DNA from: Akkermansiaceae bacterium
Lineage (GTDB): Bacteria; Verrucomicrobiota; Verrucomicrobiia; Verrucomicrobiales; Akkermansiaceae
Assembly: GCA_014379305.1 (NCBI GenBank)
Contig: JACMMB010000229.1
Span: 1-12,310, forward strand
DNA: 12,310 bases
Direction: 5' to 3'
A model generated the notes under the pieces. The model was given only the letters and a program-made list of their open reading frames with translations. It had not been told where the DNA came from and did no database searches. Positions 1 through 5,476 of this stretch are shown here, piece after piece; the stretch's first letter is position 1, and every line of letters starts with the position of its first letter. Position numbers and translations under genes: made by a program.

Positions 1-263
1 CCCACTCCTGTTGAAACGTGCGCCGCTGTCATTACCAAGCCATCCGCGGAAACGATCACCCCGCTACCGGTGCCATCCCCCAGATCAATACAAACCGTCG
101 CCATCTTCGCTTTCGGAATCGCCGCATGGAGGGCGTTTTGAATCGCCAGCAAATCCGCTTGGGACTCGGGTGCCTTTTTGTTATTCAGCGGAAATGCCTG
201 CCCGAAACCTGGCGCAGCCGCCATTCCAAAAACAATCAACAGACATCTAACAGAACACTTCAT
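1..263 (-). CDS. Secreted trypsin-like (HtrA/S1C-type) serine protease, N-terminal fragment
   Basis: The reading frame starts at the ATG at 263-261 and stays open to the window edge, so only the first 87 residues are visible. Residues 1-23 look like a Sec signal peptide: MK, a hydrophobic run (CLLIVFGMAAAPGFG), then a small-residue cleavage region ending in QA. The mature part holds GTGSGVIVSADG (64-75) followed by LVMTAAHV (76-83). This is the usual start of the trypsin fold in DegP/HtrA-like proteases, and H82 would be the catalytic histidine. The catalytic Asp and Ser, and any PDZ domains, lie outside the window, so proteolytic activity cannot be confirmed. The start lies 2 nt after the stop of the VOC gene, so the two are probably co-transcribed and translationally coupled. 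The likely place of action is the periplasm or outside the cell. Family confidence is good; exact subtype is unknown. Confidence 0.8.
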   Translation of the reverse strand, partial: MKCSVRCLLIVFGMAAAPGFGQAFPLNNKKAPESQADLLAIQNALHAAIPKAKMATVCIDLGDGTGSGVIVSADGLVMTAAHVSTGV

Positions 264-265
264 AA

Positions 266-640
266 TCATCGCTCTAAAATCTCTACCTCATAACCGTCAG
301 GATCCGTCACAAATGCCATCTTCCGCCCGCCGCTAGCAAACTTCACCTTCCAGTTTTCAGGCCAAATTTCAATCCCCGCCTTTTCAACTCCATCACAGTA
401 TTCGATAATATCCGGCACTCCAAGGCACGTATGGATCAAATCTTCCGGGCATGTCGCCGTGTAGTCCGGCGAATGACACAGCTCGAGAAACACATCATTT
501 CCTTCCAGCTCCAGAAATGCCAAAAGATTCCCCTCTGGAGAATCCTTCCGCTCCCCTGGCTTATATCCCAGCTTCTCATAAAATCGGATCGAAGCATCCA
601 AATCCTTCACCCGAATCCTAGTGTGTAAAAATCTCACCAT
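266..640 (-). CDS. gloA: Glyoxalase I-like VOC-superfamily protein (probable lactoylglutathione lyase)
   Basis: This protein has 124 residues, close to the ~135 of bacterial glyoxalase I. It opens with FLHTRIRVKDLDASIRFY and closes with FVTDPDGYEVEILER, both typical of GloA. Compared from memory with E. coli GloA, the four metal ligands H5, E56, H74 and E122 have counterparts at H6, E53 (in VFLELCH), H70 (in LIHTCLGV) and E120. A complete metal site makes conversion of methylglyoxal-glutathione hemithioacetal to S-lactoylglutathione plausible. Other VOC enzymes share the fold, so the substrate remains an inference. The enzyme is cytosolic, with no signal peptide. It is the first gene of a two-gene minus-strand unit with the secreted protease. 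AGGG stands 5 nt before the ATG, one of the few Shine-Dalgarno-like sites in this window. Confidence 0.75.
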   Translation of the reverse strand: MVRFLHTRIRVKDLDASIRFYEKLGYKPGERKDSPEGNLLAFLELEGNDVFLELCHSPDYTATCPEDLIHTCLGVPDIIEYCDGVEKAGIEIWPENWKVKFASGGRKMAFVTDPDGYEVEILER

Positions 641-649
641 AACAACCCT

Positions 650-677
650 ATTCTAACCACCCCCTGTTACCTCGCAA
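650..677 (-). promoter_or_regulatory. Candidate sigma-70-type promoter for the VOC/protease unit
   Basis: On the minus strand TTGCGA (677-672) and TAGAAT (655-650) are separated by 16 nt. The -10 matches TATAAT at 5 of 6 positions and the -35 matches TTGACA at 4 of 6. It lies in the 60-nt gap between the divergent VOC and rsuA genes. The -10 ends 9 nt before the VOC ATG, so a transcript from here would be nearly leaderless. That geometry is a reason for caution. Confidence 0.3.
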
Positions 678-700
678 GCCCACATCTGAAGTCCAATCCC

Positions 701-1423
701 ATGCGCATCGTCAATTTCATCGCCAAAAAATCCGGCCTCGGAAAAAGTCATGCGAAAGCTCTCCTGGCATCACATGAAGTCTTTCTCAATCACTCTCTGG
801 TGACCGATGGGGCCGTGCCGGTTGCGAAATTCGACCATCTCATGGCCGGCTCTGAGATTTTCCAATCCCGCGAACCTCGCTACATTCTTCTTCACAAACC
901 CGTCGGCGTGGTCAGCGCCACCACGGACCCTAATTATTCCACGGTCATTGACCTCATCAAGACCGCTTACGCCCATGACCTCCATCTGGCAGGTCGTCTT
1001 GACCGGGCGAGCACCGGATTGATGATACTCACCAACAACAGCAAATTCTCCGAATCCATTACCCGGCCCGAAAACAAAATTCCCAAACGTTACCTGATTG
1101 AAACCGATGTTCCCATCACCGAAGAGGCGATTGAAAAGTTCCGCACCGGCATGCGGTTCGATAAGGAAAAAATCCGCACCGCGCCGGCAATGTTTTTTGG
1201 AATTACACCAACTTCCTGCCGCCTCACCATCTATGAAGGCAAGCACCACCAGATCAAACGGATGTTCCTGAGATTCGACATCCGGGTTGTGACCCTCCAT
1301 CGCGAAGCCATCGGATCCATAGAACTGCCTCCGGCACTGAAATCCGGTCAATGGATGGAGCTTCCCGATGCCCCTAAACAATTATTGGAGTTCGGTGATT
1401 GCTCTGCTCCGATGTCTTCGTGA
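701..1423 (+). CDS. rsuA: RsuA-family 16S rRNA pseudouridine synthase
   Basis: The 240 residues match the length and order of RsuA (~231 in E. coli). An N-terminal S4 RNA-binding domain spans about 1-50 (RIVNFIAKKSGLGKSHAKAL), followed by the catalytic domain. The family signature GRLDRASTGLMILTN is at 98-112, with D101 as the catalytic aspartate. YILLHKPVGVVS (61-72) and EGKHHQIKRMF, followed by LHREAIGSIEL, are the other conserved blocks. RsuA isomerises one uridine in the 530 loop of 16S rRNA (U516 in E. coli). The HHQIKRMF and LHRE-IGSI segments look closer to RsuA than to RluB/E/F, so the 16S target is preferred but not proven. It stands alone on the plus strand, divergent from the VOC gene and convergent with amt. 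No clear Shine-Dalgarno sequence precedes the ATG. Confidence 0.85.
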   Translation: MRIVNFIAKKSGLGKSHAKALLASHEVFLNHSLVTDGAVPVAKFDHLMAGSEIFQSREPRYILLHKPVGVVSATTDPNYSTVIDLIKTAYAHDLHLAGRLDRASTGLMILTNNSKFSESITRPENKIPKRYLIETDVPITEEAIEKFRTGMRFDKEKIRTAPAMFFGITPTSCRLTIYEGKHHQIKRMFLRFDIRVVTLHREAIGSIELPPALKSGQWMELPDAPKQLLEFGDCSAPMSS

Positions 1424-1449
1424 GGAAACCTGAAGCGGATATTCGCGAC

Positions 1450-1481
1450 AAAAAACGGGCGGACTGTTTCCAGTCCGCCCG
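1450..1481 (-). terminator. Rho-independent terminator of amt
   Basis: The 11-bp arms 1456-1466 (CGGGCGGACTG) and 1471-1481 are perfectly complementary around a 4-nt loop. Read on the minus strand, the loop is GAAA, a stable GNRA tetraloop, and the stem is followed by six T residues (1455-1450). The hairpin lies 30 nt past the amt stop. On the plus strand it is not followed by a T run, so it should mainly serve amt, although the stem sits only 32 nt past the rsuA stop. Confidence 0.88.
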
Positions 1482-1510
1482 CTAACAGAGTAATGAAATC
1501 TTAAAGAAGA

Positions 1511-3061
1511 TTAGAAATCATAGCCTTCCTCACCGTGGTCGGTAATGTCGAGACCAACTGTTTCCTGTTCTGGAGTTGGACGAAGGCCGAGCACAACTTT
1601 GACAATCATGGCGATGATCAAAGTGCCCACGATCGAAATTACCAAGGTGATTCCGACCGCCATAAGTTGCTTGCCGAGCAATCCACCATCAGCAACAAGC
1701 TTTGCAAGGCCGTTTGCCGCTGCATAGGTGTTAACATCTGTGAGGTTTCCGTTGACTTCGCTGGTGGCGAGGACGCCGGTTAGGATGGCTCCGAGTGTGC
1801 CGCCGATGGCGTGGATGCCGAAGGTATCAAGGGCATCGTCGTATCCAAAGGCACCTTTCAAATACATCACGAAGATGTAAGGGATGATCGCGGCAAGCAC
1901 ACCGATTACGACAGCACCGGTTGCATCCACGAATCCGCACGCCGGAGTGATTACAACGAGGCCTGCAACAATCCCGGAACAAATCCCGAGGATGGAAGCG
2001 TGACCCTTGATGATTTTTTCAACAATGGCCCAGACGAAGCCCGCAGTGGCGGCGGCGAGGGTGGTGGTCATGAAGGCGTTGGCGGAAATTCCGTCAGCAG
2101 CGAGTGCCGAGCCTGCGTTGAAACCATACCAACCTACCCAGAGCATGCCAGTGCCAACCATACAAAGCACCATGCTGTGGGGAGACATTTTTTCCTTACC
2201 GAAGCCCATGCGCTTGCCAAGGATAATACAAAGTACCAATGCGCTCCAACCGGAGGTCATGTGGACAACAGTGCCACCTGCGAAGTCGATCGCCGGGATC
2301 GCGGCATCGCCATTCCAGACACCGTTCATCAGACCGGTGACACCCCAGATCATGTGGGCCATAGGAATATAAATAACGAACATCCAGATCGCGATGAAAA
2401 GCATGATGGCGCTGAACTTCATGCGTTCGGCGATGGCGCCGATGATCAGTGCGGGAGTAATGATTGCGAACATGAGCTGATACATCGCAAAAACGTTATG
2501 CGAAACCCAATAGCAGTAGTCCGTGTTGGGTTTGTAATCGACACCTTTGAGGAAGAAAAACTCGGTCCCGCCCAAAAAGGGTGAACCAAAGCTTTTTCCG
2601 AAAACGAGGCTATAACCAACCGCCCACCATATCACGGTCACCATTCCAGCACAGCCGAGACACTGGGCGAGAACGCTGAGGACGTTTTTCTTTCTAACCA
2701 GGCCGCCATAAAATAAAGCGAGGCCGGGAAGTGTCATGAAAAGGACCAGTGCGGCACAAGTCATCATCCAGCCGTTGTGACCCGGGCCAGGAACGCCGCC
2801 AACCTTGGAACCCCAAGTTGTATCACCGGAACCGCCGACACCGACATTTCCGAAGTAGCTCTCCAAGTCAGCAACCCTTTGCTCCACGGTGGGATCCGCA
2901 GGCGCGGCTGCCTCTGCCGGTGCCACAACCTCTGCGGCAGGGGGAGCGGCGGGTTCTTCCTGAGCGGATACCGGCATACACATGGGAAGGGCGAAGCACA
3001 CGATGGCAGCGGCTGTCAGGCCTCGCATCTTGGTGAAGTAACGGTTTGGCATGGTGGTCAT
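1511..3061 (-). CDS. amt: Ammonium transporter, Amt/MEP/Rh family, with signal peptide
   Basis: From the ATG at 3061 the protein has 516 residues with about 11 Amt membrane helices, and conducts NH3/NH4+ across the inner membrane. The signature FAGGTVVHMTSGWSALV carries the first twin-His (H267), with D259 just upstream. DTFGIHAIGG carries the second (H417). GWYGFNAGSALAADG, LMFAIITPALIIGAIAERMK and the C-tail LDITDHGEEGYDF are also typical. The N-terminus has a signal-peptide-like stretch (LTAAAIVCFALPMCMPVSAQ), then an Ala/Pro/Glu-rich linker and a short predicted coiled segment (PTVEQRVADLESYF) before the first Amt helix. In-frame ATGs at 3115 and 3154 would give 534 or 547 residues. I prefer 3061 because it leaves a normal n-region before the signal peptide, but none of the starts has a clear ribosome binding site. 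No glnK (PII) gene is adjacent. A sigma-54 promoter candidate lies upstream and a strong terminator downstream, so it is probably monocistronic. Confidence 0.95.
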   Translation of the reverse strand: MTTMPNRYFTKMRGLTAAAIVCFALPMCMPVSAQEEPAAPPAAEVVAPAEAAAPADPTVEQRVADLESYFGNVGVGGSGDTTWGSKVGGVPGPGHNGWMMTCAALVLFMTLPGLALFYGGLVRKKNVLSVLAQCLGCAGMVTVIWWAVGYSLVFGKSFGSPFLGGTEFFFLKGVDYKPNTDYCYWVSHNVFAMYQLMFAIITPALIIGAIAERMKFSAIMLFIAIWMFVIYIPMAHMIWGVTGLMNGVWNGDAAIPAIDFAGGTVVHMTSGWSALVLCIILGKRMGFGKEKMSPHSMVLCMVGTGMLWVGWYGFNAGSALAADGISANAFMTTTLAAATAGFVWAIVEKIIKGHASILGICSGIVAGLVVITPACGFVDATGAVVIGVLAAIIPYIFVMYLKGAFGYDDALDTFGIHAIGGTLGAILTGVLATSEVNGNLTDVNTYAAANGLAKLVADGGLLGKQLMAVGITLVISIVGTLIIAMIVKVVLGLRPTPEQETVGLDITDHGEEGYDF

Positions 3062-3178
3062 GGGGTCGGGGTTGGTCGGAACAATTTTTCCTAATTCACT
3101 AATTTTAAGGTTCATGGCGTTTGGTTCTGTAACTCTGAAGAAAAAACACCACATAAATAGAGGTGCTCTGGCGTGTTG

Positions 3179-3194
3179 AGCAGGGATCGTACCA
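3179..3194 (-). promoter_or_regulatory. Candidate sigma-54 (RpoN) promoter of amt
   Basis: The minus strand reads TGGTACGATCCCTGCT. Against the consensus TGGCACG-N4-TTGC this matches 9 of 11 fixed positions and keeps the invariant GG-N10-GC spacing. Transcription would start near 3168, upstream of every possible amt start: 14 nt before the ATG at 3154, 53 nt before 3115, 107 nt before 3061. Sigma-54/NtrC control of amt genes is well known in Proteobacteria. Its use here is inference from the motif and the gene it faces. Confidence 0.6.
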
Positions 3195-3217
3195 ATTTAA
3201 ATTGAAACTGGATCGTA
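3184..3217. repeat. GGATCGTA direct repeat and 12-bp palindrome beside the amt promoter
   Basis: GGATCGTA occurs at 3184-3191, inside the sigma-54 element, and again at 3210-3217, 26 bp apart. Between them lies a perfect 12-bp palindrome, CAATTTAAATTG (3193-3204), abutting the -24 element. These could be protein-binding sites or an AT-rich bend upstream of the promoter. No regulator is recognised. Confidence 0.35.
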
Positions 3218-3241
3218 AAGTTTCCTGTTACTTAAGGCTCA

Positions 3242-3258
3242 GCATGAAACGAGCATGC
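3242..3258. promoter_or_regulatory. Inverted repeat GCATG-N7-CATGC, possible activator site
   Basis: The perfect 5-bp arms 3242-3246 and 3254-3258 are separated by 7 nt. The dyad lies roughly 75-90 bp upstream of the predicted amt start point, a plausible position for an enhancer-binding protein. It does not match the NtrC box closely, and such short dyads occur by chance. The rest of the amt-rph gap shows only a weak TATAAA-like box (3288-3293), a possible -10 for rph without a good -35. Confidence 0.25.
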
Positions 3259-3357
3259 CCGTGCGGTTAAGCGATGGCTGACCGATATATAAACATCCTC
3301 TGCCGCACTCGTGAGATGAAGTTTGAAATTCGGAGTTTGACGTTTCATCATCGTTTC

Positions 3358-4257
3358 ATGACACGCCCTGACGCCCGCGCCAACGACCAGCTCCGTCCCA
3401 TCTCGTTTCACCCTAACGTCGCTCCGAACGCCACTGGCTCCGTTCTCGTTTGTTTCGGCGATACCCGGGTCATTTGCTCCGCCACCGTGGAGGAGGATAT
3501 CCCACGCTGGATGCGGACTCAACGCATTCCGGGTGGCTGGCTCACTGCGGAGTATTCCATGCTCCCCTATTCAACCCATGAGCGAAAACAACGCGATGTC
3601 TCCCGCGGAAAAATCGATGGCCGTTCATCTGAAATCCAACGTCTCATCGGTCGATCCCTGCGTGCCGTAATCGATTTATCCAAAATCGGCCAGCGCACGA
3701 TCTGGATCGATTGCGATGTCCTGCAGGCGGACGGTGGCACCCGCACAGCGTCGATCACCGGAGCCTGCGTCGCCTGCGCCATCGCCTTCAACCGCTTGAT
3801 GGCTGCAGGAAAAATCAAGGAATTCCCCATGAAAAAACTTGTAGCAGCTATTTCCGCTGGCATTTACGAGGACACCCCCATCGTGGATCTTAACTATCCC
3901 GAGGATAAAAATGCGTCCGTCGATTTCAATGTCGTGATGACGGAGGCACTCGAGTATGTCGAAGTTCAAGGCTCCGGTGAGGAGGATGTGTTTTCACAAG
4001 AACAGATGACGGCGATGTTGGACCTGTCCCGCAAAGCCATCTCCGAAATCTTTTCCCTACAGAAAATCGCTATTTTAAGCGCCGATAAAGCCGAGCCGGT
4101 TGATTTTGCCGCTCTCGTCACATCGTTCGGAAAACGCTCACTACTCGCCATCCCACTGGGCCTGATCGTGCTTGCAGCCTCTCAACAATTCGCGACTGCG
4201 GACGGTTCGGAAATTTCTTCCATATCAGTTCGGCAGGAAGCCCATGAAGGGAGGTGA
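3358..4257 (+). CDS. rph: Ribonuclease PH (tRNA nucleotidyltransferase) with C-terminal hydrophobic extension
   Basis: RNase PH is a phosphate-dependent 3'-5' exoribonuclease that trims tRNA and rRNA 3' ends. The ATG at 3358 is chosen because MTRPDARANDQLRPISF matches the family N-terminus. An upstream in-frame ATG at 3274 would add 28 unrelated residues. Key motifs: CSATVEED (40-47), DGRSSEIQRLIGRSLR (88-103) and ADGGTRTASITGACVA (124-139) with phosphate-binding T128/R129. D183 and D189 in EDKNASVDFNVVMTE are the likely metal/catalytic acids. All conserved blocks are intact. The core ends near residue 240, the usual full length, but the frame continues to 299. The extra ~59 residues hold an uncharged hydrophobic stretch (LLAIPLGLIVLAAS, 262-275) preceded by GKR. 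Such a tail is not typical and could be a membrane anchor, a lineage feature or the result of a lost stop codon. The next gene is 65 nt downstream; rdgB, a frequent neighbour elsewhere, is absent. Confidence 0.93.
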   Translation: MTRPDARANDQLRPISFHPNVAPNATGSVLVCFGDTRVICSATVEEDIPRWMRTQRIPGGWLTAEYSMLPYSTHERKQRDVSRGKIDGRSSEIQRLIGRSLRAVIDLSKIGQRTIWIDCDVLQADGGTRTASITGACVACAIAFNRLMAAGKIKEFPMKKLVAAISAGIYEDTPIVDLNYPEDKNASVDFNVVMTEALEYVEVQGSGEEDVFSQEQMTAMLDLSRKAISEIFSLQKIAILSADKAEPVDFAALVTSFGKRSLLAIPLGLIVLAASQQFATADGSEISSISVRQEAHEGR

Positions 4258-4322
4258 ATTTATTTCACATGTCTTAATTATTTTCTGGCCAAAACGGCCC
4301 GGCCTTTGCTAAACCATATACT

Positions 4323-4997
4323 ATGTTAGAAGAATGGATCGTTGCTAGCCGTGATCATTTTACCGGTGCGGATTTCGAATTCATCAACGCCGTTTTATCC
4401 GGTGGAGGAAACCGGGTCTGCATGGCCAAGCTCTGGGAAGACCCGGATGCCCTCCGGGAAATGCTCGATCTCAAGGAAGTTCTAAGGGGGCTTCTGGACT
4501 CCCCTTCAGCTTTGCGAGTCTCTCCGGATTTTTATTTTTACGTGCTGGTCAGACATGCTTTCCTACAGGCCGGAATCACCGATGCCGATATGGCGGACTA
4601 CGTCGGCGGGGTGCTGGCCAAGCGCATCGGCGTCTGTGCGAATGATCCATTGCAGGATGTCGCACGCGGTTACACCCATGCCTCGGACTTCCTCGCTATT
4701 ATTTCATCCGCTCAAGGCCGGATGAAATTTCAACTTCAGGTTGCTGCGGGGAATCAATTCATGGTGCTAACAGGGTTGTTCCCCGCATTTATAAAAAAAC
4801 GCAACGAACGAAGCGGAGCACCCGATCTCGCTTTTTACGAATCCTTTGCGCAGCGTGCCTTCCAAGGTGCCGCCGACAATCCAAGAGCCCCCGGAAAAAC
4901 TCCCCGGAAGCTCCTTGGCGCCTTGGCCGAAGTCCTTCCATCCGCGAGGAAATCCCTCAACCGCGTTGCCGAGGAATTCGTGTTTTTAGGAGATTAA
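4323..4997 (+). CDS. Conserved-looking hypothetical protein, mostly alpha-helical
   Basis: I do not recognise this 224-residue protein. It has no signal peptide, no clear membrane segment and no catalytic motif I can name. Composition and spacing suggest a soluble, mainly helical cytoplasmic protein. Notable stretches are HFTGADFEFINAVLSGGG (12-29), LWEDPDALREMLDLKEVL (37-54) and SPDFYFYVLVRHAFLQAG (67-84). The C-terminus is basic (PGKTPRKLLGALAEVLPSARKSL). It follows rph by 65 nt on the same strand and may be co-transcribed. A weak GGCC-AAAAC-GGCC stem (4286-4298) in the gap is too short to be a convincing terminator. No Shine-Dalgarno sequence precedes the ATG; TATACT directly abuts it at 4317-4322, too close to act as a -10 for this start. 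The stop interlocks with that of the convergent NTF2-like gene in the shared TTAA at 4994-4997. Confidence 0.72.
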   Translation: MLEEWIVASRDHFTGADFEFINAVLSGGGNRVCMAKLWEDPDALREMLDLKEVLRGLLDSPSALRVSPDFYFYVLVRHAFLQAGITDADMADYVGGVLAKRIGVCANDPLQDVARGYTHASDFLAIISSAQGRMKFQLQVAAGNQFMVLTGLFPAFIKKRNERSGAPDLAFYESFAQRAFQGAADNPRAPGKTPRKLLGALAEVLPSARKSLNRVAEEFVFLGD

Positions 4998-5476
4998 CCG
5001 GGTTTCCAAACGACCTTTGTGATTCGCCAGCCATCTCCGGTCTTTCGCCACTCCATGACGACGGCATACCATCCATCAAGGAGATTGGAGCCTGGTAGCT
5101 CGAGGATTGCTTTCACACGAAAATGCATCACGGCTTGATCCCCTGTTGATGAGAAATTACGAAATTCGCCAATCTCAAAATTCGACCTCTTTGTATTCGT
5201 GCAAATCCATGAGAAACCTGATTCGATTTCAGCTTTGTCAAAAGTTCCTTCAGCTTCAGGAATATCAGGTGCGATGATTTCAATTTCCGGGGTTAGCATC
5301 GCACTGAGCGAGTAGACTTTCGCCTGCCGCAAGGCACCACCGGTGCCTGCGCTGATTGTCATCACTTCCATGAAATGCTTCGTCCGCCTTATGATTACCT
5401 GCTCGGTGGAAAACCACCACACGCCTGCAGGCACTAGAATCAACAGGGCGCAAATAATTATCCAATAGCGTTTCAT
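4994..5476 (-). CDS. Membrane-anchored small protein, possible NTF2/SnoaL-like fold
   Basis: The 160-residue protein begins MKRYWIIICALLILVPAGVWWF, a basic start plus hydrophobic helix (about 4-22) that acts as a membrane anchor or uncleaved signal. The rest (23-160) would face the periplasm. Its C-terminal half, including GDQAVMHFRVKAILELPG (112-129), YAVVMEWRKTGDGWRITKVV (137-156) and a final WKPG, has the strand pattern and the DGWRI-type ending often seen in NTF2-like domains. The fold call is by pattern only, and no ligand or enzyme function can be stated. Its ATG overlaps the sulP TGA in an ATGA junction, which strongly suggests translational coupling and perhaps a shared role with the transporter. 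It is the last gene of the lptF/G-sulP unit. Confidence 0.75.
   Translation of the reverse strand: MKRYWIIICALLILVPAGVWWFSTEQVIIRRTKHFMEVMTISAGTGGALRQAKVYSLSAMLTPEIEIIAPDIPEAEGTFDKAEIESGFSWICTNTKRSNFEIGEFRNFSSTGDQAVMHFRVKAILELPGSNLLDGWYAVVMEWRKTGDGWRITKVVWKPG

Noticed and set aside
11..293. Two plus-strand open frames at the left edge
   Set aside because: They overlap the minus-strand protease fragment, which shows a signal peptide and a trypsin-fold motif; the plus-strand products look like low-quality antisense translations.
770..1381. Minus-strand open frame of 203 codons opposite rsuA
   Set aside because: It lies entirely within rsuA, whose S4 and catalytic motifs are all intact on the plus strand. 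No recognisable domain is seen in the antisense product.
1811..2584. Long plus-strand open frame (257 codons) opposite amt
   Set aside because: It is antisense to the well-conserved Amt coding sequence, and its translation is rich in His, Asp, Glu and Gly without any motif. It is a shadow of the codon pattern of amt.
3274..3357. Longer RNase PH start at 3274
   Set aside because: The extra 28 residues do not resemble the family, whereas the ATG at 3358 begins exactly at the conserved N-terminus.
4286..4298. GGCC-AAAAC-GGCC as terminator of rph
   Set aside because: A 4-bp stem without a following T run is too weak; such GGCC pairs occur often by chance at this base composition.
5280..5465. 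Alternative small frame inside the NTF2-like gene
   Set aside because: It has no membrane segment or motif and is nested out of frame in a gene with a clear N-terminal anchor and coupled start.
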